A stretch of 24,942 bases of DNA, taken from NCBI GenBank assembly GCA_910576895.1, contig CAJTJZ010000047.1:1-24942 (forward strand). Direction: 5' to 3'. Origin of the DNA: an uncultured Lachnospiraceae bacterium (GTDB taxonomy: Bacteria > Bacillota > Clostridia > Lachnospirales > Lachnospiraceae). The notes beneath the pieces were generated by a model, which was not told the DNA's origin, did not search any database, and worked only from the letters and a program-made list of their open reading frames with translations. The position numbers and the translations under genes were made by a program. This document shows, one piece after another, positions 16,055 to 24,191 of the stretch (the stretch's first letter is position 1; the number at the start of each line of letters is the position of its first letter).

Positions 16055-17842
16055 TTAAACTTCCAATATCTGCTGCCGATAAATTTCTGCATAATTTCCA
16101 TTTAATTGCATTAATTCATCAAAAGTTCCTCGCTCCACGATATTTCCATTAGAAAGATATAAAATTTCATCACAATCTTTTAAAGCCGTTGCTCTATGTG
16201 TAATAATAATCTGTGTCTTTTCACAACAATTTTCTTTTAGGTTCTTAAAAATTTTATGTTCTGTTTCCAAATCAAGTGCACTTGTACAATCATCTAAAAT
16301 AAGAATGGGTGCATCTTTTAATAATGCCCTTGCAATCGCAACTCTTTGTTTTTGTCCGCCAGATAAACCAAATCCCTTTTCTCCAATAATAGTATCATAA
16401 CCATCTGGAAATAATGCTGCAAATTCATCTACTTCCGCAAGCTGTCCACATCTTACTATCTGTTCCTCGTCACATTCTGGGTGATACATAGCAATATTGC
16501 TTGCAATGGTATTAGAAAATAAAAATACTTCCTGCATACCATAACTAAAGATTCGGAAAATTTCTTCCCGATTATAATGATGCATTGGTTCATTATCAAT
16601 AAAAATATCTCCTTCGTCTATTTCTACCAAAGTTTGTAGTGCCTTAATAAGAACACTCTTCCCAGCACTATTTTTTCCCATAATTCCTATTTTTTTCCCA
16701 TAAGGAATGGAAAGGGAAATATGGTTTAATACAGGAATCTCTCCATTTTTTACACAAAGATCTTTTATTTCAATTGATGGATATTTGGAAGGTTTTTTTG
16801 TTCCATATTGTTTTGCTGCCGTATCTTCTTTTTGTAAAAAGGTAAATAATCGTTTTCCACTTACAACGCTTCTTTGTGCATCTGCAAATAAAAATACAAG
16901 GGAAATAAAGCTATCTGCAATTTGAAGCATATAAGATAAATAGCTTGCCACTTCCCCACTTGTCAATTTTTCATGAATACCAAGATAAATTCCTGCTGCA
17001 ATTCCTACAATATAAAGAACATATTCTATGATAGAATATCCTGCCTCATAATTAGAATTAATATCTGCAAAATGAAAATAAGTTTCTTTTTCACTTTCAT
17101 TTCTTTGACTAAATTTATCTGTCTGATACCACTCTTTTGCATAAGACTGAATAGTACGAATACCAAAAATACTTTCTTGTACCGTTGTATTTAATGCTGT
17201 ATTTCTCTTCCATATTTCTCCATAAAGTTCATCCATTTTTTTCATAAATTTTTTTGTAAGTGGAAGAAAAAGAAGTCCTGTAATCATTGGAAAAATCATT
17301 AAAAGCGGACTCATGCGAGATAAAAACCAAGAAGCAATTACAATATAAAAAAGATTATCAATCATAAATGGAATAATTGCAATAAATAAATCTTTTACAC
17401 TTTCTGGATCAGAATTTACAAAGGTAATTAGTTCCCCACTAGTATATCCCTTTAATACTCCCGGTGTAGAACGATTAATCTTATTTAAAGCCTCTATTTT
17501 CATAGCATTACAGCTTTTCATAGAAAAATAATGTGCCAAATTCCAGCGTGCATAAAATGTAAAAAAATAAATAACAAGAAAGATAAGAAAAAGTAATACT
17601 AAAGTAAAAAATATTTTTCCATATTCATTTTCTGCATATTGTTCAATTGCAAAAGAAAAAATACTAGAATTTCCTGTACTTTCTACTCCAAACATTGGTT
17701 GAATGACTCTATCTACCATTAAAGAAATAATTTGAGGCTGAATTAACATAATAATCATACGAGTAAGTCCTAAAAAAATACAAAGTATATGGATTCCTAT
17801 ATATTTTTTAAAATAAGGATATGCATTTTTTAAAAGCTTCAT
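16055..17842 (-). CDS. ABC exporter subunit with degenerate catalytic site (heterodimer partner)
   Basis: 595-residue half-transporter: six helices (about 15-325) and ATPase domain. Walker A GKNSAGKS (about 384), canonical signature LSGGQKQR (about 492), Walker B ILILDDCTSALD (about 512) in which Asp stands where the catalytic Glu should be, and ITHR (about 548). In heterodimeric exporters one subunit normally carries such a change, so its Walker site binds ATP but hydrolyses poorly. Good ribosome binding site (AAAGGAGG). First gene of a two-gene operon; a housekeeping promoter is predicted upstream. Confidence 0.93.
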   Translation of the reverse strand: MKLLKNAYPYFKKYIGIHILCIFLGLTRMIIMLIQPQIISLMVDRVIQPMFGVESTGNSSIFSFAIEQYAENEYGKIFFTLVLLFLIFLVIYFFTFYARWNLAHYFSMKSCNAMKIEALNKINRSTPGVLKGYTSGELITFVNSDPESVKDLFIAIIPFMIDNLFYIVIASWFLSRMSPLLMIFPMITGLLFLPLTKKFMKKMDELYGEIWKRNTALNTTVQESIFGIRTIQSYAKEWYQTDKFSQRNESEKETYFHFADINSNYEAGYSIIEYVLYIVGIAAGIYLGIHEKLTSGEVASYLSYMLQIADSFISLVFLFADAQRSVVSGKRLFTFLQKEDTAAKQYGTKKPSKYPSIEIKDLCVKNGEIPVLNHISLSIPYGKKIGIMGKNSAGKSVLIKALQTLVEIDEGDIFIDNEPMHHYNREEIFRIFSYGMQEVFLFSNTIASNIAMYHPECDEEQIVRCGQLAEVDEFAALFPDGYDTIIGEKGFGLSGGQKQRVAIARALLKDAPILILDDCTSALDLETEHKIFKNLKENCCEKTQIIITHRATALKDCDEILYLSNGNIVERGTFDELMQLNGNYAEIYRQQILEV

Positions 17843-17887
17843 AATTCCTCCTTTTTATCTGTTTTATTCCAAACCAATTTTTAAAAG

Positions 17888-17916
17888 ATACTATCATAGG
17901 AAAAAATAAAGTGCAA
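17888..17916 (-). promoter_or_regulatory. Promoter of the heterodimeric ABC exporter operon
   Basis: Minus strand: TTGCAC (-35), 17 bases, TAGTAT (-10), about 40 bases before the ribosome binding site. No obvious terminator separates it from the YtrA-type operon upstream, so read-through is also possible. Confidence 0.5.
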
Positions 17917-17953
17917 GAAACTTATGGTATAAAAATCTATTTTTTAGTTAATT

Positions 17954-18508
17954 TTACCTTTTCTTGAAAAAATATTGATCAAAAAGAATAAAAATAGATA
18001 GCTTTGAACCGATGCCTTTTTTAAAATAAATCATTAAAAATCCGGGCAAAAAACTTGCAATCAAAACCCAAAAAATAGGAAATAAAAAATTCCAGATAGA
18101 AATTGTTTTTAAAATAAGAAAAGATGCACTTACTTGAAGTAATAAATATAAGCATACTTTCTTTTTACAATATTGACTTAAATATCCAAGTCTAACATAA
18201 AAAACCGTTTGCAAATCAACAGGCGTATAATTTAATATTTCGTAAACAGAAACCGTTTCTTTCCCTTGCTGTGGTATATTCATATAATAAGATAAAAGCA
18301 AAGCAATTTCTGCAACAGAAAGGGAATATCCAAAAAGAAATATCATCCTTAAGTCTTTATCAAATTCCTGAATTGGTATTAATAAGATAGGTATCCAAAG
18401 AATCCCTACAAGATATCGCACTATCTTTGCCATAATGATATTATTTCTTTCATATTGTTCCAATTTTTTATCAAAATTTTTTATTTTTTCTATCATAATT
18501 TTTACCAA
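17954..18508 (-). CDS. Small membrane protein of the YtrA-type ABC operon (putative permease)
   Basis: 184 residues with about four transmembrane helices (roughly 25-50, 55-75, 120-140 and 142-165) and a basic N-terminus. I recognise no named family. A cytoplasmic loop (LSYYMNIPQQGKETVSVYEI) resembles the coupling segment of ABC-2-type permeases. It lies 40 bases after the second ATPase gene, so it is likely that ATPase's membrane partner. The start is TTG at 18508 with AAAGGA five bases upstream; the ATG four codons further has no ribosome binding site. Last gene of the operon. Confidence 0.75.
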   Translation of the reverse strand: MVKIMIEKIKNFDKKLEQYERNNIIMAKIVRYLVGILWIPILLIPIQEFDKDLRMIFLFGYSLSVAEIALLLSYYMNIPQQGKETVSVYEILNYTPVDLQTVFYVRLGYLSQYCKKKVCLYLLLQVSASFLILKTISIWNFLFPIFWVLIASFLPGFLMIYFKKGIGSKLSIFILFDQYFFKKR

Positions 18509-18548
18509 TGTTATCCTTTCTTTTTTTCTAAAAACTCTTTTTTACTAA

Positions 18549-19193
18549 TTACTGATAAGCTTCTTTATAAGAAATCAACCGCCCCTTATCCATAACTGCT
18601 TTAATATCCATTTTTTCCTCTATTTCCTCTTGAATATGACTTGTCATAATCACAGAACTATCTCCATCCATCAAAAGTTCCTGCACTATCCGAAAAAATT
18701 CTTTTCTAAAAATAGGATCCATACCAGCCGTCGGTTCATCCATTAAATAAAGTCTTGGTTTCTGTGCAACTGCAAATGCTATTTGAAATTTTATTCTTTC
18801 TCCTCTTGATAATCTTCCCAGTTTCATCCCAAGTTTTAATCCCATTTTCTCTATCAATTCCTCAAACTTCTTTTGATCCCATAACTGATAAAATATTCCA
18901 AGGAGTTCCGCATTTCCTGCTATGGTATAATTTTCAAAAAATATCCTTTCTTCTGATACAAATCCAATTTTATTCATAGCTTCTTCTCTATTTGTTTGAA
19001 TATTTTTTCCATCTAATAAAATTTCACCATCATATTGACTCTTTTGTTCCATAATATATCGAAATAATGTCGTTTTTCCTGCTCCATTTTTTCCAGTAAT
19101 TCCAAGCAAATACCCCTCCTCTAATGAAAAGTGAATATCCTGTAAATGAAATCCTTTCTTTTTTCCTGTCATATGTTTTACTTCCAGAAGCAT
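18549..19193 (-). CDS. ABC transporter ATP-binding protein (second ATPase of the YtrA-type operon)
   Basis: 214-residue ATPase. Walker A GKNGAGKTT (34-42), signature LSRGE (128-132; altered from LSGGQ), Walker B YLMDEP with catalytic E153, switch H186. GGAGG seven bases before this ATG decides the start over an ATG five codons upstream. It lies directly after the GntR gene and before a small membrane protein, the likely partner. Resembles ATPases of GntR-linked exporters that act in envelope stress or peptide resistance; cargo unknown. Confidence 0.9.
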   Translation of the reverse strand: MLLEVKHMTGKKKGFHLQDIHFSLEEGYLLGITGKNGAGKTTLFRYIMEQKSQYDGEILLDGKNIQTNREEAMNKIGFVSEERIFFENYTIAGNAELLGIFYQLWDQKKFEELIEKMGLKLGMKLGRLSRGERIKFQIAFAVAQKPRLYLMDEPTAGMDPIFRKEFFRIVQELLMDGDSSVIMTSHIQEEIEEKMDIKAVMDKGRLISYKEAYQ

Positions 19194-19234
19194 TCTAGTT
19201 CCTCCCATTTCTTTTCTTATTTTTCTTTCTGTTT

Positions 19235-19609
19235 CTACTTTTCCTGATAAAGAGTCCGCACCATTTCCATAACATCTTGTTCTGTTAAACCTGCCATTTT
19301 ACAATCCTCTACAATTTCTGAAAATCTTGCTTCTAACATCATTAACTTTTTTTCCCGTAAAAAATCTTTATTATGTTCACATACATAAAATCCTTTTCCT
19401 GCTACAGAACGAATTAACCCCTCTTTTTCTAATTCACTATAAGCACGCTTTGTTGTAATCATACTAACCTCCAATTCCCCTGCTAACGCTCGAATAGAAG
19501 GCAATGCCTGTCCTGCACATAATTCCTGCTTAATAATCGCATTTTTCAGTTGTTCTACAATCTGTTCATAAATTGCTTGTGTTCCCTGCGTTTTTATGAT
19601 AATTTTCAT
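19235..19609 (-). CDS. GntR-family transcriptional regulator, YtrA subfamily
   Basis: 124-residue repressor-type regulator: winged helix-turn-helix at about 10-78 (LPSIRALAGELEVSMITTKRAYSELEKEGLI, then GKGFYV) followed by only about 45 residues, a short helical dimerisation tail. This length and the ABC neighbours define the YtrA subfamily. GGAGG before the second ATG (MKIII) decides the start; the first ATG is four codons upstream. It is the middle gene of the operon and most likely represses it through the palindrome on the operon promoter (21309-21346). B. subtilis YtrA answers to cell-wall antibiotics; the inducer here is unknown. Confidence 0.92.
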   Translation of the reverse strand: MKIIIKTQGTQAIYEQIVEQLKNAIIKQELCAGQALPSIRALAGELEVSMITTKRAYSELEKEGLIRSVAGKGFYVCEHNKDFLREKKLMMLEARFSEIVEDCKMAGLTEQDVMEMVRTLYQEK

Positions 19610-19656
19610 TATTTCCTCCATGATTTCCTTTTTATCTTGTTATCTCTTTCTTGTTC

Positions 19657-20409
19657 TTATTTCTTTTCTTTCTCTTGATAAAAAGAATAGCTTTTTTCAT
19701 AGTTCATGGCAATTTCCATTTCTTTTCTCCAACAACGTACCATTACTTTTAAAAAGAAAAGCAGTTGTATAATAAATAAAATTATAGTAAATAGTAACCA
19801 CCCAGACTTAGACCATGAATCTGGCTCTTGTCCTCTTCTATATTCCCATATAATATTTCCTAAAAAAAGACAAAAGATCATATTCACAAGCCATGCTGCA
19901 AAAAGCCAAATATAATCACCGTTTTTCTTTGATGCTTCTGTATAAGTTATCAGAAAAATAATAGCTGCAAACATTACTTCACTAAGAAAAAATAAAATAA
20001 GGTAAATAGAAAACTTTAAAAAACCTGTTGCCATCATAAAAAATAAAATAATAAAACTAGCAAAACAAACACAACTAAAACGAAAAAAATATCCAAAAAT
20101 TAAAAATAATCTTTTTTCTTTTTGCCCAATAGGACATAAAAACATGGTTTTATCTAAACCATTTGGAAACATTACAGCATGAATCTGTCCTAAAATAAGT
20201 GGAAGAAACAAGCTATAATAAAATAATACAGATAAAATAGAAGTACTTTTCTCTTCCATTCCAATTACCATATCAATAGGAAAAATAATCCAATATATAG
20301 CAAGGTATAAAGCCATCCAATTATTTGTAACTGCTTTTAAAAATGCTTCTTTCCAATTAGAACTATAATACTTTATTAAATATAAAAAAATATTTAATTT
20401 ATTTTCCAT
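19657..20409 (-). CDS. Membrane permease of the YtrA-type ABC operon
   Basis: 250 residues with about six transmembrane helices (around 27-48, 60-85, 103-125, 128-152, 167-190 and 205-225) and short polar loops, the layout of an ABC-2-type permease. No closer family recognised. The ATG is three bases past the stop of the first ATPase gene, so the two are translationally coupled and probably form one transporter. Confidence 0.82.
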   Translation of the reverse strand: MENKLNIFLYLIKYYSSNWKEAFLKAVTNNWMALYLAIYWIIFPIDMVIGMEEKSTSILSVLFYYSLFLPLILGQIHAVMFPNGLDKTMFLCPIGQKEKRLFLIFGYFFRFSCVCFASFIILFFMMATGFLKFSIYLILFFLSEVMFAAIIFLITYTEASKKNGDYIWLFAAWLVNMIFCLFLGNIIWEYRRGQEPDSWSKSGWLLFTIILFIIQLLFFLKVMVRCWRKEMEIAMNYEKSYSFYQEKEKK

Positions 20410-20412
20410 ACC

Positions 20413-21264
20413 CTATTTCCTTCTTTCCTCACTTTTTAAAGTAAAATACATAATATCTTCTATCGATGGAATCTGTACTACAATTTCTTTATCATACTCT
20501 GATCGCTTTGTATGATATACAAGTGCTTTTGAGGTATGTTTTCCTACCTCTTTATAAAGAACTCTTTCTTTGCGAATTAAATTTAACTTATAATCTTCTC
20601 CTATGAGTAACCGATAGGAATCATACATACTTTCTTTATCTTTTGAAAATACCAATTTACCATGATTTAAAAATGTAATGTAGTCAGCAATACGATCAAG
20701 TTCTTTTGTTAAATGCGTTGCAAGTAAAACGCTATGTTCCCCATCATTTACAAATCCCGTTATTGTTCTTAAAAATTCCTTTTGAAATTCTGGATCGAAA
20801 TTTGCTGTTGGTTCATCTAAAATTAAAAGTTCTGGCTGATGAGAAAGTGCAAAAGCAAATTGAAATTTTAATTTCTCTCCTTTAGAAAGTTTTTTTAATT
20901 TACGTTCTGGCAAAAGTTCATATTGCCTGCATAAATCTTGAAATCTTTTCGAACTATAGTTAGAATAAAAACTCCCAAAATAATCTGCATTTTTTTGCAA
21001 AGAAAGCCCTGTTAAAAAACAATCCTCATTTAATACAAATCCAATCCCATCTTTATAATTATGTTCCTCTGAAATGGAATATCCATTTCGTATCATCTCT
21101 CCATGATCTGCTTTATATAATCCAAGCAAAGTATGTAATAATGTTGTTTTTCCTGCTCCATTTGGCCCTATCAGCCCCATAATATACCCTTTTGGTAAGG
21201 TAAATGTAATATCCTGAAGCTGAAATTGCTGTAAATCTTTTGTTACCTCTTTTATAACAAGCAT
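20413..21264 (-). CDS. ABC transporter ATP-binding protein (first ATPase of the YtrA-type operon)
   Basis: 283-residue ATPase. Walker A GPNGAGKTT (33-41), signature LSKGE (126-130; altered from LSGGQ), Walker B LLILDEP with catalytic E151, switch H184. About 60 residues follow the ATPase core, as in BcrA-like exporters. Strong ribosome binding site (AGGGGG, five bases). First gene of the operon, behind a promoter covered by a palindrome. Pairs with the permease right after it. Confidence 0.92.
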   Translation of the reverse strand: MLVIKEVTKDLQQFQLQDITFTLPKGYIMGLIGPNGAGKTTLLHTLLGLYKADHGEMIRNGYSISEEHNYKDGIGFVLNEDCFLTGLSLQKNADYFGSFYSNYSSKRFQDLCRQYELLPERKLKKLSKGEKLKFQFAFALSHQPELLILDEPTANFDPEFQKEFLRTITGFVNDGEHSVLLATHLTKELDRIADYITFLNHGKLVFSKDKESMYDSYRLLIGEDYKLNLIRKERVLYKEVGKHTSKALVYHTKRSEYDKEIVVQIPSIEDIMYFTLKSEERRK

Positions 21265-21308
21265 TTTTTCCCCCTATTCTATAGATAATTCCTATTTTTC
21301 CTTTTGCA

Positions 21309-21346
21309 TATATATACTGTATATACTAATATATACAGTATATATA
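21309..21346 (-). promoter_or_regulatory. 38-bp palindromic operator of the YtrA-type operon
   Basis: Two 17-base arms (21309-21325 and 21330-21346) are exact reverse complements around a 4-base centre. The core half-site is ACTGTATATA / TATATACAGT. It covers the -10 box and most of the spacer of the promoter at 21328-21356. This fits autorepression by the GntR protein encoded as third gene, although another regulator is possible. Confidence 0.75.
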
Positions 21347-21356
21347 CATATGTCAA
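21328..21356 (-). promoter_or_regulatory. Promoter of the YtrA-type ABC operon
   Basis: Minus strand: TTGACA (perfect -35), 17 bases, TATATT (-10, 5 of 6). One of the strongest housekeeping promoters in the window, so repression at the overlapping palindrome is likely needed to keep it silent. Confidence 0.75.
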
Positions 21357-21611
21357 GTGTAAATTACAAATTTTTATTATTCTTACAAAAAAAAGTCAGA
21401 ATAAAGGAATATTTACTCAACTCTGACAAATAAAAATTTTTTTGGAAAGAACCTCCTTAAAGAAGCAAAATTGTAAAATAATAAAATTGGCAACAAAATG
21501 AATAAATTTAATGGAATTGTGTATGCGATTATGGTAAAATATCAGCATTGAACAATTCAACAAATCGAAATTTTCTTAATATAATCAAAGGCAGGTGTAA
21601 AATTGAAATAG

Positions 21612-22040
21612 ATGACTAAGGAAATTAAAATTTATGAACCAATCTTTTTTATATTTTTTGGAATATTTCATTTACACAGAATATGGGGACTGGTTGACAG
21701 AAAAACCTATTCAAAATTTTGGATTGATGTAATGAAAAATAAGGGTATCTTTTATTATTTTTTAATGGGAGTTTTAACTATTCTTTGCATATGTGGTATA
21801 ATTACTTTTCTTAAAAATTGGAAAAATAATTATTGGTGGCGTTGGATTTATCTCTTTGGTGGTAGTTATTTATTGTTTGATTTATTTGCCATTGCTATGG
21901 GATTGAAATTTTGGGAAAGACTTTTATTAAAAATGTTTGATGTATCTGCATCGTATTGGAATATGTTATGGCTTTCTTTTGTATTATTAGGTGCTTGTTC
22001 TTTTGTTTTAGGAATTAGATTGTTATTCCAAAAGAAATAA
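21612..22040 (+). CDS. Orphan four-helix membrane protein of unknown function
   Basis: 142 residues, rich in Phe and Trp, with four predicted transmembrane helices (about 9-27, 46-68, 76-97 and 118-138). Notable polar residues in or near helices: the HLHRIWGL stretch at the end of helix 1 and GGSYLLFDLFAIAMG. I do not recognise the family. The upstream AAAGGCAGG is about 16 bases from the ATG, far for a ribosome binding site, yet the in-frame TAG right before the ATG excludes a longer form. A TGGTAAAAT box near 21532-21540 could be an extended -10. The 347 bases between this gene and the divergent YtrA-type operon otherwise hold only that operon's promoter and operator; AT-rich sequence with nothing else clear. 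Confidence 0.65.
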   Translation: MTKEIKIYEPIFFIFFGIFHLHRIWGLVDRKTYSKFWIDVMKNKGIFYYFLMGVLTILCICGIITFLKNWKNNYWWRWIYLFGGSYLLFDLFAIAMGLKFWERLLLKMFDVSASYWNMLWLSFVLLGACSFVLGIRLLFQKK

Positions 22041-22100
22041 TATTTAGTTTGTCAAATATTACTACAATCACAACAAAATAGTCACACAACGTCAGAGCGA

Positions 22101-22137
22101 TATTCACTTTATTCACTTGATATTCACGAATATTCAG
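22101..22137 (+). repeat. Four phased TATTCA(C/G) repeats at the regulator promoter
   Basis: TATTCAC at 22101, 22110 and 22121 and TATTCAG at 22131: spacings of 9, 11 and 10 bases, close to one helical turn. The last two fall in the spacer of the promoter just below. This suits cooperative binding of a regulator on one DNA face, perhaps the encoded protein itself. Confidence 0.55.
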
Positions 22138-22145
22138 TATATACT
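22117..22145 (+). promoter_or_regulatory. Promoter of the AlbA_2-type regulator gene
   Basis: TTGATA (-35), 17 bases, TATACT (-10); start near 22152, some 30 bases before the chosen ATG. Overlapped by the phased repeats. Confidence 0.6.
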
Positions 22146-22182
22146 TAAAAAGTATTATATTTTAGAAAGGAATCGTTTTTAT

Positions 22183-23472
22183 ATGCTATATGAGAATGAA
22201 AAAGTGGAATTTAAAGAATCTTTTATAAATGATACCTACAAAGAAGTAATTGCTTTTGCTAATACTGATGGTGGAACAATTTTTGTAGGTGTAAATGATA
22301 AGGGAGAAACTGTTGGCTTAGAAAATATAGATGATACCTATACTCGAATTACAAATGGTATTCGTGATGCGATTCTTCCAGATGTTACAATCTTTGTAAA
22401 ATATGTATTAGAAGATAACCAAATTATTCGCATAGAAGTTGGCGAAGGAACTTATAAGCCATATTATTTAAAATCTAAAGGATTAAAACCATCTGGTGTT
22501 TATGTCCGTCAGGGAGCTTCTTCTGCACCTGCATCACCAGAACAAATTCGCCAAATGATAAAAGAAGCAGATGGAAATCTATTTGAAAATCTTCGTTCTT
22601 TAAACCAAAATCTTAGTTTTCAATATACTAAAGAAGTATTCTCAAAACGTAGCATAGATTTTAAAGAAAATAAATACTATACTCTTGGAATTAAAAACAA
22701 AGATTTTGAATTATATACTAACTTAGGCTTACTTCTTTCTGAACAATGTACCCATACAATAAAAATTGCTGTGTTTGCTGATGAACAAAATACTATTTTT
22801 CGAGATAGCAGAGAATTTTCAGGTTCTATCTTAAAACAATTAGAAGAAGCTTTTAGTTACATTCAATTATGTAACCAAAACAGATCGGTAATAGATGGTT
22901 TAGAAAGAAAAGACTCTTGGGATTATCCAAAAGAAACCATTCGAGAGGCTTTGTTAAATGCTCTAATACATAGAGATTATAATTTTAGTGGTAGCATTAT
23001 TATCAATATCAATGATAAAGAAATAGAATTTATTTCTATTGGTGGTCTAGTAGATGGACTCTCTCCTGAAGATATTCGTAATGGTATTTCTTTATCCAGA
23101 AATAGAAAGCTTGCAGAAGTATTTCATAGATTACATTTTGTTGAATCTTATGGAACTGGAATAAGAAGAATCTTTGCATTATATAAAAATTGCAGTATTC
23201 AACCAACAATCATGGTAACACCAAATTCTTTTAAACTTACATTACCAAATATGAATGTCTTAAATTTAATACAACAAAAAAAAATAACACCACAAATGCA
23301 AATAGTATTAGATTATTTATCAGAATATAAGGAAATTTCAGAACAAGAATTACAAAATCTTTTACAAATTAAACGTACTAGAACATATACACTAACACGT
23401 CAAATGGCTGATATGAAATTAATAAAAATACTTGGTCGAGGAATTGATAAGAAATTTATCCTATTAACTTGA
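22183..23472 (+). CDS. AlbA_2/Schlafen-domain ATP-binding putative transcriptional regulator
   Basis: 429 residues. N-terminal AlbA_2 (Schlafen-like) domain at about 5-125 (VEFKESF, EVIAFANTDGGTIFVGVNDKGETVGL); GHKL-type ATPase-like module at about 245-355 (IREALLNALIHRDY, then SIGGLVDGLSPEDI and ESYGTGIRRI); C-terminal winged helix at about 370-429 (ISEQELQNLLQIKRTRTYTLTRQMADM). Such proteins are widespread in Firmicutes, usually called ATP-binding or HTH proteins, and seldom characterised; roles in transcription control or defence have been proposed. I start at the ATG at 22183 (AAAGGA 12 bases upstream) rather than 66 bases earlier, where the frame would run through the promoter. Confidence 0.88.
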   Translation: MLYENEKVEFKESFINDTYKEVIAFANTDGGTIFVGVNDKGETVGLENIDDTYTRITNGIRDAILPDVTIFVKYVLEDNQIIRIEVGEGTYKPYYLKSKGLKPSGVYVRQGASSAPASPEQIRQMIKEADGNLFENLRSLNQNLSFQYTKEVFSKRSIDFKENKYYTLGIKNKDFELYTNLGLLLSEQCTHTIKIAVFADEQNTIFRDSREFSGSILKQLEEAFSYIQLCNQNRSVIDGLERKDSWDYPKETIREALLNALIHRDYNFSGSIIININDKEIEFISIGGLVDGLSPEDIRNGISLSRNRKLAEVFHRLHFVESYGTGIRRIFALYKNCSIQPTIMVTPNSFKLTLPNMNVLNLIQQKKITPQMQIVLDYLSEYKEISEQELQNLLQIKRTRTYTLTRQMADMKLIKILGRGIDKKFILLT

Positions 23473-23565
23473 CATTGAAAATATAACTATTGTAATTCCA
23501 CTGACTTTATACAATGAGTAACACATAATGACTTTTTATGAATAATAAACACTACTTATATTATC

Positions 23566-23608
23566 AAGTAAAAATACACATAATATTATTTCATGTGTAT
23601 TTTTACTT
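23566..23608. terminator. Long bidirectional terminator hairpin between convergent genes
   Basis: AAGTAAAAATACACAT and its exact reverse complement (16 bp) enclose an 11-base loop. It lies between the stop codons of the AlbA_2-type gene (plus) and the charged membrane protein gene (minus). The stem is AT-rich, with A and T runs that can serve both directions. Confidence 0.7.
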
Positions 23609-23666
23609 CATTTTTGGTAAAACAACTTTAAAATCTTTTGACTCTGGTTTATTGGTTATATATTTT

Positions 23667-24167
23667 TTATAATTCTGGTTCATCAATAGAAATATCAAAA
23701 TCTTGTTCTGGTAATGTTTGCTCTATTTCTTTTTCAATTTTAGAATCAATTTCTTCCATCATATCATCAAAATCAATATCTGTATTTCCTGTTTCTCTTT
23801 GCGGTTGTTCTTTCTTTGATTTAGAATTTCTTTCTATTTCTTGTTTTTCCTCTATTTTTTGATTATTTGAAAATAACTTTTCTTTTTCTTGATCTTTCTT
23901 ATCAACCGTTTCTTGATTTTCTGCTTTATCTTCTATATTATTTTCTTTGATTTCTTTCTTTTCTTCTATTAAATTCTCTCCCTCGTTAATTTCTCCTATT
24001 ACTGCCTCTTTCTCCTCCTTTTCTATATCCTCTTTTTTTTCTTCTTTTTTATCTTCCTGTTCTATCTTTTCTACTTTTTGATCTTGATTACTTTGTGTTA
24101 CTCTTATATAAGCTACTACTGCTATTACAGTAAAAATAATTCCAAGAATTGCCATATTCTTTTTCAT
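23667..24167 (-). CDS. Single-pass membrane protein with highly charged Glu/Lys-rich domain
   Basis: 166 residues. Met-Lys-Lys start, one hydrophobic segment (about 5-22: AILGIIFTVIAVVAYIRV) and then a long stretch made mostly of Glu, Lys, Asp and Gln with few hydrophobic residues, likely disordered or a long single helix. Topology: membrane anchor or uncleaved signal; no lipobox. The tail (DIDFDDMMEEIDSKIEKEIEQTL) is acidic. No family recognised; low-complexity sequence makes homology unreliable. GGAGAGG stands about 12 bases before the ATG. It follows the DUF3783 gene by 24 bases, so they are co-transcribed. Confidence 0.75.
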   Translation of the reverse strand: MKKNMAILGIIFTVIAVVAYIRVTQSNQDQKVEKIEQEDKKEEKKEDIEKEEKEAVIGEINEGENLIEEKKEIKENNIEDKAENQETVDKKDQEKEKLFSNNQKIEEKQEIERNSKSKKEQPQRETGNTDIDFDDMMEEIDSKIEKEIEQTLPEQDFDISIDEPEL

Positions 24168-24191
24168 TTTCTTTTATTTCCTCTCCTTTCT

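Noticed and set aside
21370..21430. GTCAGA...TCTGAC inverted repeat between the YtrA-type operon and the four-helix protein gene
   Set aside because: Only six pairs around a loop of more than 20 bases and no gene ends there; too weak for a terminator or operator call.
21557..21585. TCAACA-17-TATAAT as promoter of the four-helix protein gene
   Set aside because: The transcript would begin inside or past the only ribosome binding site candidate, so I prefer the earlier TGGTAAAAT box, itself uncertain.
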